NCBI GenBank assembly: GCA_002387205.1
Contig: DGLA01000016.1
Location: 186,001 to 250,000, forward strand
Length of the DNA stretch: 64,000 bases
Reading direction: 5' to 3'
DNA from: Stutzerimonas stutzeri
GTDB lineage: Bacteria > Pseudomonadota > Gammaproteobacteria > Pseudomonadales > Pseudomonadaceae
Shown: positions 1 through 7,483 of the stretch, piece after piece
How positions within the stretch are numbered: the stretch's first letter is position 1
Layout: every line of letters begins with the position of its first letter
Notes under the pieces: model-generated
What the model saw: the letters and a program-made list of their open reading frames with translations, nothing else
The model's database searches: none
What the model was told of the DNA's origin: nothing
Position numbers and translations under genes: made by a program

Positions 1-183
1 CGGGATTTCCGTAAGGTCACGTTGAAAGCCGGTGAAGAGCGGGAGATTCGATTCGCTATCGATGAACAGGATCTCGCGTTCTTCAATGCGAAGCTTCAAC
101 AGGTAGCCGAGCCGGGTGAATTCGAAGTCCAGATAGGGCTGGATTCGCAACAGGTCCAGCGGCAAGCCTTCGAATTGCTGTAG
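1..183 (+). CDS. bglX: Periplasmic beta-glucosidase, C-terminal end (partial)
   Basis: Only the last 60 codons lie in the window; the frame is open at base 1 and stops at TAG 181-183. The fragment matches the C-terminal fibronectin-III-like domain of glycoside hydrolase family 3 enzymes of the BglX type: a VTLKAGE strand, the stretch AEPGEFEVQIGLDSQ, and a final FELL as in E. coli BglX. The family hydrolyses beta-glucosides in the periplasm. The catalytic domains are outside the window, so activity cannot be judged. Its position before the glucan genes opgGH may be chance or may reflect shared glucan metabolism (inference). Confidence 0.82.
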   Translation, partial: RDFRKVTLKAGEEREIRFAIDEQDLAFFNAKLQQVAEPGEFEVQIGLDSQQVQRQAFELL

Positions 184-210
184 CGGGAACATTACCCCTG
201 GATTCTTTGC

Positions 211-236
211 GGTGCCGAAATAAGCGTTTCGGCGCC
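211..236. terminator. Hairpin after bglX, possible terminator
   Basis: A 10-bp stem (GGTGCCGAAA pairing with TTTCGGCGCC, one G-T pair) closes a 6-base loop 27 bases after the bglX stop. There is no T-run after it, so it could be a weak or Rho-assisted terminator separating bglX from opgG. Confidence 0.4.
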
Positions 237-366
237 GAAGAGGGCGTGTGGCTGATTGCAACAGGTCGTTTCGTTTACTTTCCGCCCGTTGGGAATCATT
301 TGCCGTAACGGCAGACCAATGAGGGCAAACCCAGGCCGTATATCGGTCAGTAAGTCAGGAGGCTAT

Positions 367-1938
367 GTGTCAAGGGTCTTTAATCTCAGATTCCGGTTCG
401 GCAAGAAGCAGTTGCTTGGCATGCTCTTGAGCTTGCCGATGGCATTGCTGGCTGGGAATGGTTGGGCGTTCGGCATCGAGGATGTCGCGTCACGGGCAGA
501 AAAGCTTGCTGCGGAGCGCTATGTGGCTCCGCAAAGCAACCTGCCGGCGGTCTTTCGCGAGATGGCTTTCGCCGATTACCAGCAACTCAGGTTCCGTGGG
601 GAGAAAGCGCTCTGGCACGACGCCAACACGCCGTTCCAGTTGCAGTTCTACCATCAGGGCATGCATTTCGATGTGCCGGTGAAAATCAACGAGATCACCA
701 GCAGCGGCGTCGAGGAAATCAAGTACGACCCGCAGATGTTCGATTTCGGAAATGTGCAGATCGAGCCGGCAGCGTTGGAAAACCTTGGCTTCGCCGGTTT
801 CAAGGTACTCTACCCGCTGAACAAGGCCGACAAGGCGGATGAGCTGATGACGCTGCTCGGTGCCAGCTACTTCAGGGTGGTCGGCAAACATCAGGTATAT
901 GGCTTGTCCGCCCGTGGCCTGGCCATCGACACCGCCTTGCCGGGCGGCGAAGAGTTTCCGCGATTCCGCGAATTCTGGGTAGAGCGGCCGCAGCCCGACC
1001 GCCGCAACCTCGTGATCTATGCACTGCTGGATTCGCCTCGCGCGACCGGTGCCTACCGTATGGTGGTGACGCCGGGCAAGGACAGTACCGTAGATGTTCA
1101 GGCACGAGTCTTTATGCGCCAGCCGGTAGAAAAGATCGGCCTCGCGGCGCTGACGAGCATGTATCTGTTTGGGGCCAACCAGCCCAGCAGCCAGCTCAAC
1201 TACCGCCCTCAGCTTCACGACTCTGAAGGCCTGGCCATACACGCAGCCAATGGTGAATGGATCTGGCGGCCACTGAACAATCCCAAGCGGCTGTCCATCA
1301 GCAGCTATGCGGTCGAAAACCCGCGCGGCTTCGGCCTGTTGCAACGCACTCGCGAGTTCGGCCGTTACGAAGACCTGGACGACCGCTATGAGCTGCGTCC
1401 AAGCGGCTGGGTAGAACCTCGCGGCGACTGGGGCAAGGGGCATATAGAGCTGGTCGAGATCCCAACTCCCGACGAGACGAATGACAACATCGTTGCCTAT
1501 TGGGTGCCCGAGCAATCACCGCAGCCGGGCCAGCCACTGGATTTCGGTTACGTGTTGCACTTCACCATGGATGAGCCATCGCTGCACGATCCCGAGCTGG
1601 CCTGGGTGAGCCAGACGCGGTTATCGACCGGCGACGTCAAGCAGTCGAACCTGATCCGGCAGCCCGATGGCAGCACGGCCTTGATCGTCGACTTCGTCGG
1701 CCCCAATCTGGCTGCGCTGCCGGCCGAGGCCATGGTGTCGACCCGGGTGAGCGTAGGTAACAATGCCGAGCTGGTCGAAAACAATCTGCGCCACAATCCG
1801 GTGACCAAAGGCTGGCGTCTGACGCTTAGGCTGAAAGTCCGTGACCCGGCGCAGCCGGTCGAGTTGCGCGCAGCGCTGGTGGAAGGTGAGAAGACACTTT
1901 CCGAGACCTGGAGCTATCAGATTCCAAGCCATGAATAA
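367..1938 (+). CDS. opgG: Glucan biosynthesis protein G (periplasmic)
   Basis: OpgG (MdoG) is a periplasmic protein needed to make osmoregulated periplasmic glucans, acting with the membrane synthase OpgH. I chose GTG at 367 (523 aa) because AGGAGG lies just before it at 357-362 and it opens a classic signal peptide: basic RFRFGKK, then a hydrophobic core, then an Ala-rich cleavage region near GNGWAF. Starts further upstream (TTG 256, ATG 319) would put unusual sequence before the signal peptide. The mature part begins with the usual DVASRAEKLA-type segment, and length fits the family. The stop overlaps the opgH start by 8 bases, so the two genes are translationally coupled. Confidence 0.93.
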   Translation: MSRVFNLRFRFGKKQLLGMLLSLPMALLAGNGWAFGIEDVASRAEKLAAERYVAPQSNLPAVFREMAFADYQQLRFRGEKALWHDANTPFQLQFYHQGMHFDVPVKINEITSSGVEEIKYDPQMFDFGNVQIEPAALENLGFAGFKVLYPLNKADKADELMTLLGASYFRVVGKHQVYGLSARGLAIDTALPGGEEFPRFREFWVERPQPDRRNLVIYALLDSPRATGAYRMVVTPGKDSTVDVQARVFMRQPVEKIGLAALTSMYLFGANQPSSQLNYRPQLHDSEGLAIHAANGEWIWRPLNNPKRLSISSYAVENPRGFGLLQRTREFGRYEDLDDRYELRPSGWVEPRGDWGKGHIELVEIPTPDETNDNIVAYWVPEQSPQPGQPLDFGYVLHFTMDEPSLHDPELAWVSQTRLSTGDVKQSNLIRQPDGSTALIVDFVGPNLAALPAEAMVSTRVSVGNNAELVENNLRHNPVTKGWRLTLRLKVRDPAQPVELRAALVEGEKTLSETWSYQIPSHE

Positions 1939-4525
1939 TCCTGCGCAAGCGTCCCTTATTGCGGACTACCTGAACTGTCTTCAGTTGAATGCAGAACAGC
2001 GCGCCGCACTGCTCCGTGAGACAGAAGGGGCGGGCAGCGATCTGGATGCTCTTCACACGGCATTTGCCCACGTAGTCGGTGAGCAACAGGGCCTGCCCAC
2101 TGGCAGAGGATTGCTCGGCTCGGTGGTTGCGCGGCTTAAGCTTGGCTGGAGCGACACTCTTGAGCGTGGCCGGGCGCTTTCACAGGATCATCAGGGCCAG
2201 CCCTGCATCAGCTCGACACCGCCGATTGTACGCACACGAATGGTGCCCGAACCCTGGCACACCAATGTGCTGCGACTGAGCTGGTGGCGCTTGCTGCGCA
2301 AGAAGAACCGCATCGTCGATCCGCCGCCGACTGCCAGAGCCATGGACCGCTCGGGCTGGCGCAAGATGGCCGCGTTCCGCCGTTCCACGCTGTTGATCCT
2401 GATGCTGGTGCAGACGGTCATCGCGACCTGGCACATGAAGTCGGTGCTGCCGTACCAGGGCTGGGCTCTGGTGGATCTGCAGGGCGTGCTTCAGCAGCCC
2501 TGGCTGGAAACGGCCAGGCAGATCCTCCCTTATGTCGTTCAGACAAGCATTCTGATCCTGTTCGCCTTGCTGTTTTGCTGGGTATCGGTGGGGTTCTGGA
2601 CGGCCCTGATGGGATTTTTTCAGCTGCTGAAGGGGCATGACCAACACAATATTTCCGCCAGTACACTCGGTGACGAACCAATACCGCGCGAAGCCCGCAC
2701 GGCGCTGGTGATGCCGATTGCCAACGAAGATGTACCGCGAGTATTCGCCGGTTTGCGGGCCACCTACGAATCGCTCAAGGCGACCGGTCAGATCGAGCGC
2801 TTCGATATCTTCGTGCTCAGCGACAGCAACGACCCTGATACCTGTGTCGCTGAGCAGAAGGCCTGGCTCGAGCTATGCCGCGACGTCGATGGCTTCGGCC
2901 ATATTTTCTACCGCCGTCGTCGTCGCCGAGTGAAGCGCAAGAGCGGCAACATTGATGACTTCTGTCGGCGCTGGGGTAGCAGCTACCGTTACATGGTGGT
3001 ACTTGATGCCGACAGCGTGATGAGCGGTGACTGCCTGACCAGCCTGGTGCGGCTGATGGAGGCCAACCCGGGCGCCGGCATCATCCAGACAGCCCCTACC
3101 GCTTCGGGCATGGACACACTGTATGCACGCATGCAGCAATTCGCGACGCGCGTCTATGGGCCTTTGTTTACCGCAGGGCTCAATTTCTGGCAGCTGGGCG
3201 AGTCCCACTACTGGGGGCACAACGCGATCATCCGGGTAAAGCCCTTTATCGAGCATTGCGCCTTGGCGCCGCTGCCAGGCAAGGGCTCGTTCGCCGGGGA
3301 CATCCTCTCCCACGACTTCGTCGAAGCCGCGCTGATGCGCAGAGCCGGCTGGGGCGTTTGGATTGCCTATGATCTGCCGGGAAGCTACGAGGAGCTGCCG
3401 CCGAACCTGCTCGACGAGCTCAAGCGCGATCGTCGCTGGTGCCACGGCAACCTGATGAACTTCCGCCTGTTCCTGGTCAAGGGAATGCACACCGTGCACC
3501 GCTTCGTGTTCCTGACAGGCGTGATGTCCTACCTGTCGGCACCGCTGTGGTTCGTCTTCCTGGCCCTGTCGACCGGATTGCTGGCGATCCATACCCTGAT
3601 GGTGCCGGAGTATTTCCTGCAGCCCAACCAGCTCTATCCGCTGTGGCCGCAGTGGCATCCGCGTGAAGCCATCGCGCTGTTTTCCGCAACGCTTACACTG
3701 CTGTTCCTGCCCAAGTTGCTGAGCGTATTGCTGATCTGGATACAGGGCGCGAACGAATACGGGGGCAGAATCAGGCTGCTGCTGTCGATGATTCTCGAAA
3801 CCCTGTTCTCTATGCTTGCCGCCCCGGTGCGCATGGTGTTTCACACCGTGTTCGTCACTGCGGCGTTCCTTGGCTGGTCGGTGCAGTGGAACTCGCCGCA
3901 ACGTGCAGACAACGCCACGCCATGGAGCGAAGCGCTGCGCCGGCATGGCCCGCAGATGCTGCTGGGCGCGCTCTGGACTGCCCTGGTCGGCTGGCTTGAC
4001 CCGGCGTTCCTCTGGTGGCTGGCGCCGATCGTGGTGTCGCTGATGCTGTCTGCAGCGGTCTCGGTAATCACCAGTCGCACCAAGCCCGGGCTGGTCGCGC
4101 GTCGGCTGAAGCTGTTCCTGATCCCGGAGGAGCACAACCCCCCGCCGGAACTGGCCTCGACGGATCGCTATACATTACAGAACCAGGCCAATGCGCTGCA
4201 TGATGGTTTCGTTGCCGCAACCGTGGACCCGATCTACAACGCATTGGTTTGCGGTATGGCTCGGGCCCGTCACGCCAAGGTCGTGCCGGGCGCCGAGGCG
4301 CTACGTGAGCAACGTATGCAACAGATTCTCGACGCCGGCCCCAACGGTGATGCCGAAGCAGCGCGATGGCGCCTGCTGAACGACCCGCAAGGCATGGCGC
4401 GTCTGCATCAGCGTGTCTGGCAGGACGAGCGCTACGGGTCCTGGCGCGCCGCATATGGCAAATCACTTCGCGTAGAACCGCAAGTGTCGGAAACGCCAGC
4501 AACCATCGAGGCCGTGCATACGTAA
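1931..4525 (+). CDS. opgH: Glucans biosynthesis glucosyltransferase H
   Basis: OpgH (MdoH) is the inner-membrane family 2 glycosyltransferase that polymerises glucose from UDP-glucose into the OPG backbone and moves it to the periplasm. The protein is 864 aa from ATG 1931. It has two membrane segments near residues 155-230, a cytoplasmic GT2 domain with VLDADS near residue 357 and the DRRW acceptor motif near residue 500, then several hydrophobic helices. The long N-terminal soluble arm is normal; in E. coli this arm also links nutrient status to cell division via FtsZ (family knowledge, not shown here). It overlaps opgG by 8 bases. A very basic run of arginines near residue 330 is typical. 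Confidence 0.95.
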   Translation: MNNPAQASLIADYLNCLQLNAEQRAALLRETEGAGSDLDALHTAFAHVVGEQQGLPTGRGLLGSVVARLKLGWSDTLERGRALSQDHQGQPCISSTPPIVRTRMVPEPWHTNVLRLSWWRLLRKKNRIVDPPPTARAMDRSGWRKMAAFRRSTLLILMLVQTVIATWHMKSVLPYQGWALVDLQGVLQQPWLETARQILPYVVQTSILILFALLFCWVSVGFWTALMGFFQLLKGHDQHNISASTLGDEPIPREARTALVMPIANEDVPRVFAGLRATYESLKATGQIERFDIFVLSDSNDPDTCVAEQKAWLELCRDVDGFGHIFYRRRRRRVKRKSGNIDDFCRRWGSSYRYMVVLDADSVMSGDCLTSLVRLMEANPGAGIIQTAPTASGMDTLYARMQQFATRVYGPLFTAGLNFWQLGESHYWGHNAIIRVKPFIEHCALAPLPGKGSFAGDILSHDFVEAALMRRAGWGVWIAYDLPGSYEELPPNLLDELKRDRRWCHGNLMNFRLFLVKGMHTVHRFVFLTGVMSYLSAPLWFVFLALSTGLLAIHTLMVPEYFLQPNQLYPLWPQWHPREAIALFSATLTLLFLPKLLSVLLIWIQGANEYGGRIRLLLSMILETLFSMLAAPVRMVFHTVFVTAAFLGWSVQWNSPQRADNATPWSEALRRHGPQMLLGALWTALVGWLDPAFLWWLAPIVVSLMLSAAVSVITSRTKPGLVARRLKLFLIPEEHNPPPELASTDRYTLQNQANALHDGFVAATVDPIYNALVCGMARARHAKVVPGAEALREQRMQQILDAGPNGDAEAARWRLLNDPQGMARLHQRVWQDERYGSWRAAYGKSLRVEPQVSETPATIEAVHT

Positions 4526-4543
4526 CGCTGCCTGGCGGTTGCT

Positions 4544-4577
4544 GAACAGCCTGCCGTTCGGTACGGACAGGCTGTTC
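4544..4577. terminator. Hairpin between convergent opgH and the DUF411 gene
   Basis: A perfect 10-bp stem (GAACAGCCTG with CAGGCTGTTC) encloses a 14-base loop that can itself pair. It sits between the ends of two convergent genes, so it probably stops transcription from both sides. It lacks a long T-run on either side. Confidence 0.5.
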
Positions 4578-4617
4578 ACTAGCGCAACAGGTTTCGGTGG
4601 CCCTTGGCCAGGAGCCT

Positions 4618-5052
4618 TTAGTCTCCAGGGTACTCCGCCAGCACCACATCCTTACCGTCAGCGGTAAGCCCGATTACCTGGTAGGCCTGAGCGGGTTGGC
4701 CGTAATCCATGCCGGGTGAGCCGGCAGGCATTCCGGGCGCAGCGACACCTACCAGATCCTCACGCTGCCGAAGCTCCTGTATCTGCGCCACAGGTACGTG
4801 TCCTTCGACGAACTTGCCGTCGACCACGCCGGTATGACAAGAGCCCAAACGGGGCACCACGCCCAGGCGCTGCTTGACCGCGCTCATGTCTTTCTCGACA
4901 TGATCACGCACCTCGAATCCATTGGCCTGCAGGTATTTGATCCAGTCCTTGCAGCAGCCGCAATTGGGGTCTCGATGGACATCGATGACCTGGGCGGCCT
5001 GGGCGCTACCCGCCATGAAGAGCGCAGCGATAACAGCCATTTTCAATTTCAT
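4618..5052 (-). CDS. DUF411 metal-binding periplasmic protein
   Basis: A 144-aa DUF411 protein with a signal peptide (MKLKMAVIAALFMAGSAQA). The mature part starts with the family's CGCC motif (HRDPNCGCCKDW) and carries the conserved GSCHTG...EGHVP segment further on. DUF411 proteins are found with copper and other metal resistance genes and are thought to bind metal in the periplasm; no enzyme activity is established. I chose ATG 5052 because a GGAG box lies about 10 bases upstream and the signal peptide starts there. It follows copZ by 20 bases on the same strand, so both are very likely made from one copper-responsive transcript. Confidence 0.85.
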   Translation of the reverse strand: MKLKMAVIAALFMAGSAQAAQVIDVHRDPNCGCCKDWIKYLQANGFEVRDHVEKDMSAVKQRLGVVPRLGSCHTGVVDGKFVEGHVPVAQIQELRQREDLVGVAAPGMPAGSPGMDYGQPAQAYQVIGLTADGKDVVLAEYPGD

Positions 5053-5072
5053 GTAAAAACTCCAGCTAGAGA

Positions 5073-5330
5073 TCAACGGCAACCGCAACCGCAACCCTTG
5101 GCTGGCGCGGTGGACTCTATGGCCCCACTGGTGACCTGGGCCGGGAATCCGGCTTGGTCCAGCGCGGCAATGAGCGAGGAGCTATCCGGGTTGCCTTCGA
5201 CAGTTACTCGCCCATTTTGCAGATCTATATCGACCGCACCGACGCCGGCTACAGGTTGCAATGCTTGGCTGACATGCCGGACGCAGGCACCACAGGTCAT
5301 GCCCTGCACCTGAAGATTGATGGAACTCAT
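5073..5330 (-). CDS. copZ: CopZ-like copper chaperone (HMA domain)
   Basis: An 85-aa protein that is one heavy-metal-associated domain. The metal site GMTCGACV is at residues 10-17, and the protein ends in an extra Cys-rich tail (GCGCGCR) that could bind further metal. Such proteins carry Cu(I) in the cytoplasm to exporters or regulators. A GGAGGG ribosome site precedes ATG 5330. A MerR-family operator and promoter sit 44 bases upstream, supporting copper as the inducer over zinc or cadmium, although the tail is unusual and metal specificity is inferred. Confidence 0.85.
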   Translation of the reverse strand: MSSINLQVQGMTCGACVRHVSQALQPVAGVGAVDIDLQNGRVTVEGNPDSSSLIAALDQAGFPAQVTSGAIESTAPAKGCGCGCR

Positions 5331-5373
5331 GAAAAGCCCTCCGCCACTGCCGGCCTATCCGGCGCTGATTGGC

Positions 5374-5404
5374 ATCATCAACCTTGCCCTGGTGGCAAGG
5401 TCAA
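5374..5404 (-). promoter_or_regulatory. CueR/MerR-type promoter of copZ-DUF411
   Basis: Read on the minus strand, a -35 box TTGACC (5404-5399) and a -10 box GATGAT (5379-5374) are 19 bp apart, the overlong spacing typical of promoters twisted open by MerR-family activators. Between them lies a perfect inverted repeat, ACCTTGCC-N5-GGCAAGGT (5381-5401), of the form bound by CueR. The copZ start codon is 44 bases downstream. No cueR gene is in the window, so the regulator must be encoded elsewhere. Confidence 0.85.
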
Positions 5405-5455
5405 GCGGCGCTCATGCGCGGCTCACAGGAGCAATGCTGAGGTTTCGCCTGGCGC

Positions 5456-5905
5456 CTACTCACCCTCGAGTTCGTTGACCAGCTGCTTCATCTGGGCGAT
5501 TTCTTCACGCTGTGACTGGATGATCTGATCCGCCAGCTCCCGCACTCGTGGGTCGGTAATGGTGGCGCGTTCACTGGTGAGGATGGCGATCGAGTGATGC
5601 GGAATCATGGCCTTCATCCAGGACACCTGATCCACCGTCTGCTGGCTGCGTACCAGCCAGAGCGACACGGCGAACACCAGCAGGCTTCCAGCGAAGATTG
5701 CGATATTGACGCCGCGCTTGCCATACATCCCAAGCATGTAGGCCAGCATGATGACCGCCATGGTCGCACCCATCACCAGTGCCATATAGGCTCGCGTCTC
5801 GCTGAAATAGATGTGATCGAGGCTATACACGTTCAGATACATCAAACCGAACATGACAAGGGTAGAAGTGGCAATCATCGCGCCGAACCGGGCGTAGTTA
5901 TTCAT
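5456..5905 (-). CDS. DUF305 membrane protein
   Basis: A 149-aa protein with three predicted membrane helices (about residues 7-25, 40-60 and 66-86) followed by a short DUF305 tail holding the family motif MIPHHS at residues 100-105 and an acidic helix. DUF305 proteins often occur with copper-handling genes and resemble ferritin-like helical proteins; the paired histidines may bind metal (inference). It is on the same strand as, and just upstream of, the copper-responsive promoter of copZ, so it may belong functionally to the cluster but is probably transcribed from its own promoter. Confidence 0.75.
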   Translation of the reverse strand: MNNYARFGAMIATSTLVMFGLMYLNVYSLDHIYFSETRAYMALVMGATMAVIMLAYMLGMYGKRGVNIAIFAGSLLVFAVSLWLVRSQQTVDQVSWMKAMIPHHSIAILTSERATITDPRVRELADQIIQSQREEIAQMKQLVNELEGE

Positions 5906-6194
5906 CGGTTACTCCTCTTCGTTTGGTCAATGGTTTGCTGCCAAGCCTATGAAAACTGACTCAGATGAGCGCCGCTCGTTCGCTCGTCAGGCACCTCGAC
6001 TCGAATGGGGTCGCCGACGTTGACGCAAGCAGGCCGGTTGTAAGCACGGTCAGCCTGCCTCACGGGCCGGAACTGTCTCGTTGGCACCGACATCCAGCAC
6101 TGGCCAATCCACTCGGTACGTGTTTGCATCGGACTTCCGCTTCGCCTGTGTCGGCTATCACGCCCGACACATCACTGCAGCGGATGGAGGCGTC

Positions 6195-6650
6195 ATGAAA
6201 ATTGAACGATGCGAAGAGCTTGTCGATTGGACCAGTCAGGCCCACACCCGGCTATCACGTTGCATGACAGAAGGGGCGGATGAGCGCAGCGACTCACTGG
6301 CCAGGATGCTTCTGGTCTATCTGGCCCAGCATGAGCAGGAGCTGACCGTCACCATTGCACGAATCAAGGAGCACGCTTCGCCGCGGGCGTTGCAAGCCCG
6401 GCTGCACGATGCGGTCGATCAGGACATGCTCGCGCTGGAGCTTGACAGCGAGGCCTATGCGCAGATGAGCGTCGACGAGATATCGCGAGAGGTTTTTGCG
6501 ATGCACAACCGGATCATCGACCTGTATCGCTCTCTGGAAAACCGCCCTGGGCTGGACAGCGCGAGCGAGCTGATCGGCGAGATGTTGCAGCTCGAAGAAC
6601 ATGAAACCATGCGTCTGGCGCAGCAGGTCAATCGAATGCACGAGCTCTGA
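6195..6650 (+). CDS. Hypothetical helical protein
   Basis: I do not recognise this 151-aa protein. ATG 6195 is preceded by GGAGG (6186-6190). It has no signal peptide or membrane segment and appears all-helical. Spaced acidic/histidine patterns such as LAQHEQEL and LEEHETM recall ferritin-like or hemerythrin-like helix bundles, and length would fit one four-helix bundle, but no family signature is clear. It stands alone between the copper cluster and the convergent trhA gene. Confidence 0.7.
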   Translation: MKIERCEELVDWTSQAHTRLSRCMTEGADERSDSLARMLLVYLAQHEQELTVTIARIKEHASPRALQARLHDAVDQDMLALELDSEAYAQMSVDEISREVFAMHNRIIDLYRSLENRPGLDSASELIGEMLQLEEHETMRLAQQVNRMHEL

Positions 6651-6669
6651 TTGACCCAGACCAGCAGCC

Positions 6670-7287
6670 TCAGACCACGTAGCGCAGGATGGCAACGAAG
6701 TGCAGCAGGCTGCCTGCGATGACGAACAGATGCCAGATGCCATGCCAGTGGCGGAACCGCTGGTCGTAGGCGAAGAAGATGATGCCCCCTGTATAGGACA
6801 GGCCGCCGGCGACCAGCAAGCTGAAGCCGGTGCCGCCCAGCGCGCAAAGCAGCGGCTTGACCGCGACCAGGACGATCCAGCCCATCACCGCGTAGATCAC
6901 AATGGACAGCACCCGTGCTTCTGACCGAGGTTTGATCTCTTGCAGCATACCGACCACCGCCAGTGACCAGACGATGCCGAACAGCCACCAACCCCAGGCG
7001 CCGCGCAACGTGACGAGGCAGAAAGGCGTGTAGCTACCGGCAATCAACAGATAGATCGACAGATGATCGAGCTTCTGCATCACGACTTTGGCGCGGCCTC
7101 GTACGCTGTGATAGATCGTTGAGGCGGTATACAGCAATGTCAGAGTGAACCCGTAGATCGCCATACTTACGATCTTGGCGAGGTCACCATCGAGGATTGC
7201 CAGAGTCACCAGCCAGATCGTTCCGGCAATTGCCAGCACACCCCCCGCCAGGTGTGTCCAGGCGTTGAATTTTTCTCCGTGATACAT
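6670..7287 (-). CDS. trhA: Hemolysin III / TrhA family membrane protein
   Basis: A 205-aa integral membrane protein of the PAQR superfamily (YqfA/TrhA, 'hemolysin III'). It has about seven hydrophobic helices. The family's metal ligands are visible: STIYHS (His 60), KLDHLS (Asp 74, His 75), and the C-terminal HWHGIWH cluster. In E. coli the protein helps keep membrane fluidity balanced; the hemolysin name comes from a Bacillus study and does not imply toxicity. The start at 7287 opens with the family's usual MYHGEKFNAWTHL segment. Confidence 0.88.
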   Translation of the reverse strand: MYHGEKFNAWTHLAGGVLAIAGTIWLVTLAILDGDLAKIVSMAIYGFTLTLLYTASTIYHSVRGRAKVVMQKLDHLSIYLLIAGSYTPFCLVTLRGAWGWWLFGIVWSLAVVGMLQEIKPRSEARVLSIVIYAVMGWIVLVAVKPLLCALGGTGFSLLVAGGLSYTGGIIFFAYDQRFRHWHGIWHLFVIAGSLLHFVAILRYVV

Positions 7288-7314
7288 CGTTTCCCCAGTT
7301 CTGAACCTTGTCGA

Positions 7315-7449
7315 TCAGTTGCCCTTCAGGAGGCCGAACACCTTCTTCGCCATACGACTTGCCGCCTGAGCCGGGTTCTGCCGAACGCTCGCCTGCTGCT
7401 CGGCTGTGACCGTGAACAACCCGTCAAGTGCCTGCTCCGTGACGCAGCC
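7315..7449 (-). pseudogene. DUF4197 protein, C-terminal remnant
   Basis: On the minus strand the last 44 codons of an open frame read like the C-terminus of DUF4197 proteins: a CVTEQALDGLF segment, then QNPAQAASRMAKKVFG, then a stop. Intact family members are about 230 aa secreted proteins with this ending. Upstream the similarity stops within about 35 bases of the plsB stop codon, so at least 80 percent of the gene is gone. No start codon or ribosome site is credible. I read it as a deletion remnant; recognition is from memory of the family. Confidence 0.6.
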
Positions 7450-7483
7450 CTCCACAGTCCCGTTGCGCGCCCCGCCCGGAGGC

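Noticed and set aside
2873..4135. 420-codon open frame antisense to opgH
   Set aside because: Gln/Arg/His-rich translation without motifs, no ribosome site, fully opposite a clear opgH; a by-product of GC-rich codon use.
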